Below are positions 44,816-53,162 of a DNA stretch of 53,239 bases, piece by piece. Source of the stretch: Secundilactobacillus malefermentans DSM 5705 = KCTC 3548 (GTDB lineage: Bacteria; Bacillota; Bacilli; Lactobacillales; Lactobacillaceae); contig NZ_AZGJ01000005.1 in the NCBI RefSeq assembly GCF_001436395.1, positions 11,043-64,281 on the forward strand. The letters run 5' to 3'. The notes beneath the pieces were generated by a model. The model was not told where the DNA came from and searched no databases. It saw only the letters and a list, made by a program, of their open reading frames with translations. Position numbers and translations under genes: made by a program. The stretch's first letter is position 1, and every line of letters starts with the position of its first letter.

Positions 44816-45010
44816 TTAGTTATCTGCGTTATCGGCTTTTTCCAATACGCGTTTTAATTTTTTCTCAAATTCTCGCCGTGACAGCATGACAATATGACCG
44901 CAACCCGTACATTTGATTTTAATGTCCGCGCCCATTCGAATAATCTGCCAACGGTTAACACCACAAGGATGTGGCTTCTTCATTTCAACTAAATCGCCAA
45001 AATCATACAT
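44816..45010 (-). CDS. DUF951 family protein
   Basis: A 64-residue protein: MYDFGDLVEMKKPHPCGVNRWQ, then CTGCGHIVMLSR. The paired Cys motifs (CG and CxxC) suggest a small zinc-binding protein. It is conserved between parB and ychF in Firmicutes. Function is unknown. Confidence 0.88.
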   Translation of the reverse strand: MYDFGDLVEMKKPHPCGVNRWQIIRMGADIKIKCTGCGHIVMLSRREFEKKLKRVLEKADNADN

Positions 45011-45032
45011 ATGAAGCCTTCCCTTCTGTTAA

Positions 45033-45923
45033 TTAATCTAAGTTTACATCCAAAATATCCAAAATGCGGCTCAAGTCGTCATTCGTTAAGTAATCAATTT
45101 CAATCTTCCCAACACCCTGTTTGGTGCTATTCTCGTTGATTGAAACCTGCGTGCCAAACTTCTCTTGAAGCTGATCCTCACTAGACCGAATGTACGGTGA
45201 CTTTCGTCTTGACGGCTTACTTTGCTTAATTTTCTTCTTTGACTGACCATTAATTTGACCAACAATCTCTTCCAAAGCCCGAACCGTTAACTTTTCATCA
45301 ACAGCTCGTTTTGCAAGATCGCCAAGTCGGCTACGGTCCTTAAGTGACAATAATGTCCGTGCCTGGCCCATTGAAAGTTGCTTCTTGTTCAAATATTCCT
45401 TCACAATAATGGGTAATCCCAATAATCGTAAATAGTTTGCAATGTACGGTCTACTCTTACCCAATCGTTCAGAAACCTGGGCTTGGGTCAAATCGAGCCG
45501 CGTCATCAGTGTATTATACGCTTCAGCCTCTTCTAGCGGTGTTAAATCCTCTCGCTGTAAGTTTTCGAGTACCGCAATTTCCATCATTTGTTCTTCAGTT
45601 ACGGAACGAACAATCGCTGGAATCGTTTTATTATCAATCAACTTGGAAGCTCGAAATCGTCGCTCACCCGCCAATATCTCGTAGCGTTCTTTCTTAGCAT
45701 CAGGTTGGCGAACAATGATTGGCTGAAACACGCCAGATTCCTTAATGGAAGCTGCTAAATCGTTTAGTGCAGCTTTATCAAATTTTTGTCTAGGTTGATA
45801 AGGGTTTGGCGTAATCGTCTTCAAATCGATATCAGAAACAGTTTCTTCCTTTGGGTCAACCCCGTTGTCCGCAAAGAGTGCTTCAATGCCTCTTCCTAAA
45901 CCCTTTTGATTTTTATTCGCCAT
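45033..45923 (-). CDS. parB: Chromosome partitioning protein ParB (Spo0J)
   Basis: A 296-residue ParB. The N-terminal CTPase domain includes NPYQPRQKF and LAGERRFRASKL (the ENxQR-like VLENLQREDLTPLEEA follows). The helix-turn-helix is TQAQVSERLGKSRPYIANYLRLL. A C-terminal dimerisation region ends it. It loads at parS sites and works with ParA in origin segregation. It overlaps parA by 11 bases. Confidence 0.95.
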   Translation of the reverse strand: MANKNQKGLGRGIEALFADNGVDPKEETVSDIDLKTITPNPYQPRQKFDKAALNDLAASIKESGVFQPIIVRQPDAKKERYEILAGERRFRASKLIDNKTIPAIVRSVTEEQMMEIAVLENLQREDLTPLEEAEAYNTLMTRLDLTQAQVSERLGKSRPYIANYLRLLGLPIIVKEYLNKKQLSMGQARTLLSLKDRSRLGDLAKRAVDEKLTVRALEEIVGQINGQSKKKIKQSKPSRRKSPYIRSSEDQLQEKFGTQVSINENSTKQGVGKIEIDYLTNDDLSRILDILDVNLD

Positions 45924-46680
45924 GAGCTGCTAACACTTCCTTTGCAAGTTCACCATAAACGATGGCACCCTTTGACTTATTATCGTAATCCATAATTGGC
46001 ATCCCGTAACTTGGCGCTTCGGATAGCCGAACATTCCGCGGAATGATTGTTTTATAGACTTTATCGCTAAAGTATTTTCGAACTTCTGCATTAACTTGTT
46101 TTCCAAGGTTCGTTCGTGCGTCATACATCGTCAGCAAAACGCCTTCAACCGCTAAATCGCGATTGAAATGCTTTTGAACAAGCTTAACGGTGTTCAGTAA
46201 TTGACTAAGCCCCTCTAGCGCATAGTACTCACTTTGAACGGGAATTAAAATTGAATCACACGCCGTAAATGCATTGATTGTGATTAAACCTAACGAAGGT
46301 GGACAATCGATTAAAATATAATCATATTGATCCTTGACCTCTTCTAGCGCGTCCTTTAACCGGGTCTCTCGAGCCATTTGCGGAGTCAACTCAATTTCAG
46401 CACCAGAAAGTTGGATTGTTGCGGGCACAATGTCTAATCGTTCATGAGCCGTTTGTAAAATGGCTTCCGAAATGGGTTCCTCATTCACAATGACATCATA
46501 AATATCCTTTTCAATTGTGGACTTCTTGATGCCGACACCACTCGTTGCATTTCCCTGAGCATCAGTATCCACGAGCAATACTTTTTGATTAAGATCCGCA
46601 ATGCTGGCGCCTAAGTTTACCGCAGTGGTCGTTTTACCAACGCCACCTTTTTGATTCGCAAGCGCAATAATGATTGCCAT
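45913..46680 (-). CDS. parA: Chromosome partitioning ATPase ParA (Soj)
   Basis: A 255-residue deviant Walker ATPase. ALANQKGGVGKTTTAVNLGA is the P-loop, VDTDAQGNAT Walker A', and ILIDCPPSLGLIT Walker B. The length is that of chromosomal Soj without an extra regulator domain. Lies 18 bases after rsmG. Confidence 0.95.
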   Translation of the reverse strand: MAIIIALANQKGGVGKTTTAVNLGASIADLNQKVLLVDTDAQGNATSGVGIKKSTIEKDIYDVIVNEEPISEAILQTAHERLDIVPATIQLSGAEIELTPQMARETRLKDALEEVKDQYDYILIDCPPSLGLITINAFTACDSILIPVQSEYYALEGLSQLLNTVKLVQKHFNRDLAVEGVLLTMYDARTNLGKQVNAEVRKYFSDKVYKTIIPRNVRLSEAPSYGMPIMDYDNKSKGAIVYGELAKEVLAAHGE

Positions 46681-46698
46681 GCTTAGTCCACCTTTCTT

Positions 46699-47436
46699 CT
46701 ACTGATTCTGACTTCCCAATGGTTCCCGGGTTGGCGTTCCAGCTTTTCTAGGATAACGTCCCGGCGTTTTCTTTTCCTTGTTAATCACAACGATGTGTCT
46801 TGTCCCTGCATCAAATGGCAATTCAAAGGCAACATCCTGTTTAACCTCACCACCAAGCAGCTTGATGGCCGTTGTAGCGCTTTCTAAATCTTGATCAGCT
46901 TGTGCCGCTTTTAAGGCAACAAACTGCCCACCGACTTTGGTTAATGGTAAGCAAAATTCGCTTAAGACGCTCATTTTTGCAACCGCCCGAGCAGTCACGA
47001 TATCAAAGCTTGCTCGAAACTCAGATTTTCGTCCCCCAAATTCCTCGGCGCGAGCGTGGTGAAAGTGGACATTTGTTAAACCGAGTGTCGTCTGGAGTTC
47101 CTTTAAAAAGGTAATTCGTTTATTGAGTGAGTCCACAATTGTCACTGTTAATTGCGGAAAAGCAATTTTTAGCGGAATTGATGGAAAGCCTGCACCCGCC
47201 CCAACATCACAAAGACTAATGGGTTGCTCCCGCAAGGCCTCTATGTAAAATGCTGGCGTCAATGAGTCGTAAAAGTGCTTGAGATAAACGTCATCACGCT
47301 CCGTGATGGTCGTTAAATTGACGTGCTCATTTGTGGCTACCAATAATTTATAGTATTCCTCAAATTGAGTCATCTGGTGCTCATCTAGCATGATATTATG
47401 CTCAGCTAATTTCTGCTGAAATTGATCTGGATTCAT
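46699..47436 (-). CDS. rsmG: 16S rRNA (guanine527-N7)-methyltransferase RsmG
   Basis: A 245-residue methyltransferase. [21 protein letters not shown] is the SAM-binding motif, [14 protein letters not shown] follows, and [15 protein letters not shown] is also family-specific. It modifies G527 of 16S rRNA near the decoding site. GGAGAAAAGG precedes the ATG. In many lactobacilli a noc (parB-like) gene follows rsmG; here parA follows directly. Confidence 0.95.
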   Translation of the reverse strand: MNPDQFQQKLAEHNIMLDEHQMTQFEEYYKLLVATNEHVNLTTITERDDVYLKHFYDSLTPAFYIEALREQPISLCDVGAGAGFPSIPLKIAFPQLTVTIVDSLNKRITFLKELQTTLGLTNVHFHHARAEEFGGRKSEFRASFDIVTARAVAKMSVLSEFCLPLTKVGGQFVALKAAQADQDLESATTAIKLLGGEVKQDVAFELPFDAGTRHIVVINKEKKTPGRYPRKAGTPTREPLGSQNQ

Positions 47437-47452
47437 CCTTTTCTCCTCATCT

Positions 47453-47468
47453 GTGAAACATGTTTCAC
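47453..47468. promoter_or_regulatory. parS-like half-site palindrome before rsmG
   Basis: GTGAAACA-TGTTTCAC is a perfect 16-base palindrome made of the two half sites of parS (TGTTTCAC-GTGAAACA) in swapped order. The second half continues as TGTTTCACGT, ten bases that match canonical parS. It could be a degenerate parS or a site for a related protein. Confidence 0.45.
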
Positions 47469-47542
47469 GTACTGGTCTACTTTACCCTAAATTGAGAAAA
47501 CACGCAACAGTCTGGCTTAATTATACTAGAATTTGGACAGAC

Positions 47543-47588
47543 AAAAAAGGTCGTTCCAGCAAAATGTTGAATTGCTGAAGCGACCTTT
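47543..47588 (-). terminator. Terminator of the pbuG-rih operon
   Basis: Minus-strand AAAGGTCGCTTCAGCAA / TTGCTGGAACGACCTTT stem with TTTTTT after it. Confidence 0.88.
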
Positions 47589-47599
47589 ACTTTGAGCCG

Positions 47600-48514
47600 T
47601 TATTTTTGAATAGCAGAGACTTCTTCAATGAACCACTTGTTGAAGGCAACGTCATCGATGTCGACACAAACGGCTGCGTTAGTGCGGCCATTGTGGTATG
47701 CGCCACGAATGTCGCCAACCGTCTCACCATTTGCTGGTCCCTCAGTCTGAACGTCAACCCACATCTTTTCAGTTTGAATTGCTTCAGGGTGAAGTAAGTA
47801 GAAAATGGTGTTCACATCATGCATCGCGATTCCGGCATCAGAATTATCGCCATCATGAATGATGATGTCATGTAGCATCTTACCCGTTTCGTTGAGTGTT
47901 GGTAATTTTTCGATGCTTTCATGAGTCAGTAGTGCTTTCATGGTGATGTCCAAACCAACCATCACAATCGGTACGCCTGATTCGTACATGATTTTAGCAG
48001 CATGAGGATCCGTAAAGACGTTAAATTCTGCAGCAGAGGTCATGTTCCCTTTGCCCAGTGAACCGCCCATTGCAACAATCCGTTCGATATTTTGCTTTAC
48101 TTCAGGATACTCGGAGAATAACAGCGCAATGTTGGTATAAGACCCCGTTGGTACCAAAGTAATTGGTTCTGGAGCAGCCATAATTGCGTCGCGTAACGCG
48201 ATAACAGCTGATTCTTTCATTGGCTTTGGTAAGTCCTCAGGGAACTCATAACCTGGCATCCCTGACTCACCATGAATTCGAGCAGCATCCTCAAATGGTT
48301 TGATTAAAGGCTGTTTTGCACCCCCAGCAACTGGAATATCGGAATTGAAGAATCGAACCAATTTAAGCGCATTTTTTGTCGTCTTATCAACCGTTACGTT
48401 ACCCGCAACCGCCGTGATTAGTTTTAAATTAATTTTAGGATCATTGATTGCCATCGTAATTGCAGCAGCGTCATCAATGCCTGGATCCGTATCCATAATA
48501 ATATTAATTGCCAT
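47600..48514 (-). CDS. Inosine/uridine-preferring nucleoside hydrolase
   Basis: A 304-residue hydrolase that splits ribonucleosides to base and ribose. The calcium-binding signature IIMDTDPGIDDAAAI starts at residue 5. Others are AVAGNVTVDKTTKNALKL, VPTGSYTNIALL, MGGSLGKGN and EFNVFTDPHAA. RihA, B and C types cannot be told apart by eye. The ATG at 48514 has AAGGAGG; an upstream in-frame start does not. It follows the purine permease by 38 bases in one operon. Confidence 0.92.
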   Translation of the reverse strand: MAINIIMDTDPGIDDAAAITMAINDPKINLKLITAVAGNVTVDKTTKNALKLVRFFNSDIPVAGGAKQPLIKPFEDAARIHGESGMPGYEFPEDLPKPMKESAVIALRDAIMAAPEPITLVPTGSYTNIALLFSEYPEVKQNIERIVAMGGSLGKGNMTSAAEFNVFTDPHAAKIMYESGVPIVMVGLDITMKALLTHESIEKLPTLNETGKMLHDIIIHDGDNSDAGIAMHDVNTIFYLLHPEAIQTEKMWVDVQTEGPANGETVGDIRGAYHNGRTNAAVCVDIDDVAFNKWFIEEVSAIQK

Positions 48515-48552
48515 TTTAATTTCCTCCTTGTATTTGTAACTCATATTTTCGC

Positions 48553-49863
48553 CTAAAGTAAGGCGCTAAATATCAAATCTAATAGGAACAAAACTCCTAA
48601 AATGTAGACTGGCAACGTCAGCTGTCGCCGTTGACCACCAGCTAATTTTAGAATTGGGTAGCAAACGAAACCAAATGCTAGTCCAGTAGAAATACTGTTA
48701 GTAAGTGGAATCAACACGATAATCAAAAATGCTGGGAACCACTCTGTGAAATCACCAATTTTGATACCACCAATGGACTCCATCATTAAAGCACCCGTGA
48801 TGATAATAACCGGCGCTATGGCAGCTTGGGGAACGTAGGCGAGTAAAGGAATAAAGATTAGCGACAAGCCAAACATGACGGCTGCTGTGACGGCCATCCA
48901 CCCCGTTCGACCACCGGACTCAATGCCGGAAGCACTTTCTGCAGCGGCAACCGTTGGCGATGTCCCTAGGAAGCTAGATAAAAATGTTGTAACGGAGCTC
49001 CCCTGAAATGTTTTCTTGAATTTTCGCTGGTCAGGCAATAATCCCTGAACCAGACCCATTGATTCGAACACGAGAATCATCGTCATCGAAAATGTCGCTA
49101 AGATAAATGGCGTTGACAGGATATGGGAAAAGTCCCCTTTAAACGTAATCTGATGATAATTGGTGAGCTTGCTTAGAATGACATTCGGCGTATCCGCATC
49201 CCGAATGTGGAAAATAACGCCCACAATCGTCGTCAAAATAATCCCAATGAAGAAACTCCCCTTCACGCGCCGAAGATATAGAATCAAACTGATGGCGAGC
49301 CCGAAAATGGCTAGTAGTGCGGCTGGCTTTGTTAAGTCTCCCAGCACAATGAGTGACGTTTTTCCGGCAACAATCAAGCCCGCCTTTTCCAGTCCAATTT
49401 CAACCAGAAAGAGCCCAATTCCCGCTGTAATTCCGTGCTTCAGTGATTGCGGAATTGATTTGGACAAAATATCGTTCATTTTGGTGAACGCAATTGCCAT
49501 GTAAATGACGCCCGATACTGCAGAAATTGCGACCGCCGTTTGCCACGAGAGCCCCATGTTCACAACCACCGTATACGTGAAGAAGGCGTTAACCCCCATC
49601 CCCGGCGTCAAAATAACCGGTGAATTGGCATAGAATCCCATGATCAAACAGCCAATAATAGAACTAAAAATTGTCGCAAAAACGCTTAAATCAGCTGGAA
49701 TTCCCGCATCCTTCAGAATCATCGGGTTAACAATGATAATGTACGAAATTGCGAAAAATCCGGTAATGCCAGCGATAATTTCGGTTCTTAAAATGTCCTT
49801 GTGTTTCAGTACCTCCAGAAAAGACATGTTGTCAGCGGAGGTCCCATTTTGTTTACTTTCCAT
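48553..49863 (-). CDS. pbuG: NCS2-family purine permease (AzgA/PbuG-like, hypoxanthine/guanine)
   Basis: A 436-residue transporter with 12-14 helices. TEIIAGITGFFAISYIIIVNP and GMGVNAFFTYTVV are typical of the AzgA-like branch. FLSSFLGTSPTVAAAESASGIESGGRTG carries the conserved substrate-binding region. It likely imports hypoxanthine, guanine or adenine, and is paired with a nucleoside hydrolase. AGGGAGC precedes the ATG. Confidence 0.9.
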   Translation of the reverse strand: MESKQNGTSADNMSFLEVLKHKDILRTEIIAGITGFFAISYIIIVNPMILKDAGIPADLSVFATIFSSIIGCLIMGFYANSPVILTPGMGVNAFFTYTVVVNMGLSWQTAVAISAVSGVIYMAIAFTKMNDILSKSIPQSLKHGITAGIGLFLVEIGLEKAGLIVAGKTSLIVLGDLTKPAALLAIFGLAISLILYLRRVKGSFFIGIILTTIVGVIFHIRDADTPNVILSKLTNYHQITFKGDFSHILSTPFILATFSMTMILVFESMGLVQGLLPDQRKFKKTFQGSSVTTFLSSFLGTSPTVAAAESASGIESGGRTGWMAVTAAVMFGLSLIFIPLLAYVPQAAIAPVIIITGALMMESIGGIKIGDFTEWFPAFLIIVLIPLTNSISTGLAFGFVCYPILKLAGGQRRQLTLPVYILGVLFLLDLIFSALL

Positions 49864-49869
49864 AAAGCT

Positions 49870-50030
49870 CCCTAGCTTTCAATAGACGAGTCATCGTCCA
49901 TTTAGACTTGTTGGGCAATTGCAATTCGGTGGTCTCACGCACCAAACTGGGTTTCAGCGTCTATCGAACGTTTCGAGCGACCCTAACAGAACGTGTTTAC
50001 AGTACTAGCATACCAAATTTAAGTAACCGC
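49870..50030 (-). promoter_or_regulatory. Promoter and structured leader of pbuG
   Basis: Minus-strand promoter: extended -10 TGG-TATGCT (50007-50012) with TTGGTA 18 bases upstream. The leader of about 130 bases has several dyads: CGAA-ACG-TTCG, GGTG...CACC, GACGA-TGAC-TCGTC and a longer pair near CAATAGACG / CGTCTATCG. I do not recognise a purine, PRPP or ppGpp riboswitch in it. Confidence 0.45.
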
Positions 50031-50045
50031 TACCAATACCTTTGT

Positions 50046-50078
50046 GAAAAATAGCTCAGACCACTTGGCCTGAGCTAT
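50046..50078 (-). terminator. Terminator of the nupC operon
   Basis: ATAGCTCAG-A-CCA-CT-TGG-C-CTGAGCTAT, followed on the minus strand by TTTTTC. Confidence 0.88.
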
Positions 50079-50106
50079 CAAATTTTAGATTGAGTGGAAG
50101 ACTATT

Positions 50107-51363
50107 CTACCAAACGAATAATCCAACAATACCAGCTGACATCAGGGATACTAAGATACCTGATAGGAGCATGTAGCCCACGTTTTTAGAAATAAGGTCA
50201 TTCTTTTCTTTATCAACCAAACCTTTGAACGCACCGATAATCATACCAGTGGTACTGAAGTTGGCAAATGAAGTTAAGAAAACAGTCAATTGTGCTTGAT
50301 AGTGAGCTGGGTAAATCTTCAAATCGTTGATGTGTGGGGCAATTTTACCCATAACAACGAATTCATTTGTTACTAACTTGGTACCCATGTATTGAGCAAA
50401 CTGGAAGGCTTGAGAAACATCCAGACCCATTAACCATGCAAATGGGAACATGATGATTCCTAGAATATGTTCCATCGTTAACCATGGGTTGAAGAGTTGC
50501 AAGATTTTGTCAATCAATGCGGCTAAAGCAACGAACGCAATAACGTTTGCGGCAATGATTAAGATCAAACGACCAGCACCCAAGATAGAGTCACCCAAGA
50601 ATGAGAAGAATGGTTCTTTCTTGCCGTTAGCCTGAACTTCGCCAGAATCAACAGCAGCTTCTTCAGCAGCAGCGTTTGAGCCACCCATTTTGGCAATTGT
50701 ATCTTCTTCTTCTGAAACCTTAATTGGATTCAAAATGTTGGTAATAATGATGGTGTTTAAAATGTTCAATGGAACGGCAGTCAAAACGTATTGACCAGGA
50801 ACCATTTGAGTATAAGCACCCAGAATGGAAGCGGTGATACATGACATTGACATCAGAGCCAACGTTAAGTCACGTTCTGCAGACATTTGCTTCAATTGAA
50901 GACTTGAAACAGCCAAGGCCTCAGTGTTACCCAAGAACATCATCTCAACTGAGAAGAATGATTCGAACTTTGGTTGACCTGTAACAAAGGCCAATCCACG
51001 ACCAATCCATTTGATAAGGAATGGAAGCACGCCGATATAAGTTAAAATATCGAACAGTGGGACAATCATCAAAATTGGGAGAAGTGAACTAGTCACAAAG
51101 TCCATTGACTTCATGTGAACCCAACTTGGAAGTGCAAATGCAATACCTGTATATGACACTTGAACTAGCCAATTGAATCCGTCTGCGGCACCTTTGACGA
51201 TGTCTCGACCCCAACTGAAACTAGTTAGAACCCAAGCAAACAGTAAATTAATAACTAACACAATAATGACAGATTTCCAGTTAATCTGTTTGCGGTTCTT
51301 TGAGAACAAAAGGGCAATTCCAAGATAAACGATGACCCCAAGTATGTTGACAAGTAAGTACAT
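50107..51363 (-). CDS. nupC: Concentrative nucleoside transporter, NupC family
   Basis: A 418-residue membrane protein. VEMMFLGNTEALAVSSLQLKQ and LALMSMSCITASILGAYTQMV are the typical CNT segments. QYMGTKLVTNEFV and FANFSTTGMIIGAFKGL form the C-terminal repeat. It imports nucleosides with protons or sodium. The strong codon bias (few rare codons) suggests good expression. It follows the phosphopentomutase-like gene by 100 bases. Confidence 0.93.
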   Translation of the reverse strand: MYLLVNILGVIVYLGIALLFSKNRKQINWKSVIIVLVINLLFAWVLTSFSWGRDIVKGAADGFNWLVQVSYTGIAFALPSWVHMKSMDFVTSSLLPILMIVPLFDILTYIGVLPFLIKWIGRGLAFVTGQPKFESFFSVEMMFLGNTEALAVSSLQLKQMSAERDLTLALMSMSCITASILGAYTQMVPGQYVLTAVPLNILNTIIITNILNPIKVSEEEDTIAKMGGSNAAAEEAAVDSGEVQANGKKEPFFSFLGDSILGAGRLILIIAANVIAFVALAALIDKILQLFNPWLTMEHILGIIMFPFAWLMGLDVSQAFQFAQYMGTKLVTNEFVVMGKIAPHINDLKIYPAHYQAQLTVFLTSFANFSTTGMIIGAFKGLVDKEKNDLISKNVGYMLLSGILVSLMSAGIVGLFVW

Positions 51364-51463
51364 TGACCAATACCTTCTTTTCTAAAATTTAACGTGGCGA
51401 CTATTCGTCAAAATGGCATAACAATATACGCGTTGCACGACAACAATTTAGTAGTAAATAAGA

Positions 51464-52285
51464 CTACTTAAGCTCAGACAAAAAGCTGGTTCCTGGACCT
51501 AACCCCGCAAAATCGAAGTTTTCCAAAACCGTGGCGCCCAAATCAGACAATGATTTCTTAATTCCAAGTGCTTTACCACCTTTTAATGCTGGTGAATAAG
51601 CAAATAATGGCAAATACTCTCGTGTCATCTGATCTGGATTCTCTGGGTTAACTGAGTGGTTGGCAGTGATGAGTAATAAATCGGAACGCTTCATCACTTG
51701 CATGATTAATTCCAATTGACTATCGAACACCATTAGTAAATCGCCTAACTCAGCAGCAGTTGCGGTATTGTAATCCTGTTGAAATTCAGGCAACTGAAAA
51801 TAACTCAGTCGATAGTTTCCTTCCCCAATTTCAGCGGCAAGTAGCTGCAACGCTTCCTGATTGCGGTGAACCAAAAGCCGTTTGGTAGTTGCCTGATTAC
51901 TCAGGTAACTAATCAATGGGCTTGCTAACAAAACTTGCTCATGGCGAATCGCCAGGTAATCAAAAGCGGAGGTTGTTCGCCCCTCACTTGTGAGGTCCCA
52001 GCTCTCCCGAATCCCAGAAGCAAATGCATTGTTCTCATTAGCAGGTCTGATTTGACCAAAAAATCCAAGCGGCTTCTCAACCTCAGTAACGTGCTTCAAC
52101 GGGTTTTTATGCCGTAAATTCCCTAAGCCCAGCTGAGTCAACGTTGGTAGCGTCAAACGGTCAGGCATAGCGTTATCAATTTGGCCTAGACTATCCGCGC
52201 CAACTGAATCAAATCGGTTGGCATCCGGAGACTCGCCAATTCCCATTGCGCCTAAATCAATCACGAAGACTCTACGAAACGTCAT
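51464..52285 (-). CDS. Degenerate phosphopentomutase-like protein, probably not a mutase
   Basis: A 273-residue member of the alkaline phosphatase/phosphopentomutase superfamily; true DeoB is about 390. The DeoB-like start (VIDLGAMGIGESPDA, ADSLGQID, KPLGFFGQI) and end (MTREYLPLFAYSPALKGG, SDLGATVLENF, GTSF) are clear. The DeoB nucleophile segment GKDTxTGHWE is replaced by NNAFASGIRESWD. The metal pair DHG is changed to NHS, and the later His of DHTRE is Met (QMTRE). About 120 residues, matching much of the cap, are missing. The frame is intact with GAGGTG upstream. It probably binds nucleosides or acts as a regulator or unknown enzyme; no function is shown. Confidence 0.7.
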   Translation of the reverse strand: MTFRRVFVIDLGAMGIGESPDANRFDSVGADSLGQIDNAMPDRLTLPTLTQLGLGNLRHKNPLKHVTEVEKPLGFFGQIRPANENNAFASGIRESWDLTSEGRTTSAFDYLAIRHEQVLLASPLISYLSNQATTKRLLVHRNQEALQLLAAEIGEGNYRLSYFQLPEFQQDYNTATAAELGDLLMVFDSQLELIMQVMKRSDLLLITANHSVNPENPDQMTREYLPLFAYSPALKGGKALGIKKSLSDLGATVLENFDFAGLGPGTSFLSELK

Positions 52286-52318
52286 TTAATCACCTCTATA
52301 ATTGTCGTTCATACAACG

Positions 52319-52339
52319 CGTAAATCGTTTTCATTTACG
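52319..52339. promoter_or_regulatory. Operator-like dyad before the phosphopentomutase-like gene
   Basis: CGTAAAT, seven bases, ATTTACG: perfect arms, 34 bases upstream of the start codon. Probably a regulator site for the nucleoside operon; which regulator is unknown. Confidence 0.5.
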
Positions 52340-52444
52340 TTATGACTATCTTACCGTTTTTAAACTAAGGTGTAAATTCTATTTTTTAAGTAAATCTTAG
52401 TTTTTACAAAGGAGTTTTCCGAACGAAGCTACTTAAATCCATAG

Positions 52445-52460
52445 ATGAAAGCGCTTATAA
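52445..52460. promoter_or_regulatory. Candidate cre (CcpA) site
   Basis: ATGAAAGCGCTTATAA fits the CcpA consensus WTGNAANCGNWWNCAW with a single mismatch. It lies 160 bases before the phosphopentomutase-like gene, consistent with carbon catabolite control of nucleoside use. Confidence 0.45.
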
Positions 52461-52488
52461 CGCAAACGACCGTCATCCATTTCATTTT

Positions 52489-52581
52489 AAGAAAAACGGC
52501 CTTACTTGTCTGCAATCATACAAGTAAAGCCGTTTACTAAAAATTGGAGGGAATTTTCAAAATCCCCCGCCCCTGCCAAGG
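52489..52581 (-). ncRNA. Candidate small RNA 1 (about 93 bases)
   Basis: An extended -10 (TGC-TATAAT, 52588-52596) predicts a leftward transcript starting near 52581. It ends at a strong hairpin (arms 52494-52509 and 52520-52535, ACAAGTAAGGCCGTTT side followed by TTTCTT). The body is G-rich (GGCAGGGGCGGGGG) and has no open frame of note. The -35 is weak. Confidence 0.45.
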
Positions 52582-52598
52582 AACTCCATTATAGCAAT

Positions 52599-52823
52599 AA
52601 AAAAAGAATTTACCACTGGGGGTAAATTCTCACATGAATCAATAAATATTATATGAGTGTCGGCAATCTGGTTCTAGTTTGGAGGAAGCAGAGATTACCT
52701 GATATTGATTCCAAAAACTAAAATAAACCTATCTACAGAAACAACCGAGCTTCGGTGAGCCCTTCTTGCCTATGACAAACTTCCAATTCCTGATCAATGT
52801 TGCTTTCGAAAGTTAATGTCTCA
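52599..52823 (-). ncRNA. Candidate small RNA 2 or decayed gene (about 225 bases)
   Basis: Promoter TTGCGA (52852-52857), 16 bases, TAGAAT (52830-52835). The terminator GAATTTACC / GGTAAATTC (52606-52629) is followed by seven T. GGTGAG at the 5' end can pair with CTCACC (52754-52759) to close a domain containing CTTTCGAAAG; ACCGA-AGC-TCGGT follows. One frame also reads NIDQELEVCHRQEGLTEARL without a proper start, so this may instead be a gene remnant. Confidence 0.35.
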
Positions 52824-52884
52824 CCTAGTATTCTAATCTATCCCAAAAGAATCGCAAGAATTGTGTCTTATTAAATGAACGCAC

Positions 52885-53147
52885 AAAAAAACCGAACTAC
52901 AATAAGTAGTCCGGAGGGATTGTAACAGCTTAAGTAGCTAACCTAAGTTGTTGATTCTTCTACATACACCTAATTTTTTATCTTATTTATAGGGGACTAA
53001 AAATATTATTTGTAGGGAGAATACTTTTAGTAATAAGTATATTAGGGAGGAGATGTTTGTAGGGGCAAACATCTGAAAAAGACCATCACAACCAAAGGCT
53101 ATAATGAACGGTGCATGTAGAATCAGTTAACGTTTATCATTAACTAT
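52885..53147 (-). ncRNA. Candidate small RNA 3 with C-rich unpaired segments (about 260 bases)
   Basis: An extended -10 (TGA-TATAAT, 53154-53162) predicts a start near 53147. The transcript ends at a perfect hairpin CCGGACTAC / GTAGTTCGG (52888-52916) plus TTTTTTT. No frame longer than about 20 codons. Between short hairpins (AGATGTTTG / CAAACATCT; ATACTT / AAGTAT) it exposes CTCCTCCCTAA, TTCTCCCTAC and GTCCCCTA, which can pair with Shine-Dalgarno sequences. Confidence 0.45.
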
Positions 53148-53162
53148 GAATTCATTATATCA

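Noticed and set aside
52446-52544. 32-codon plus-strand frame across the 52494-52535 hairpin as a type I toxin
   Set aside because: There is no ribosome binding site, it reads through a strong terminator stem, and it lacks a continuous hydrophobic helix.
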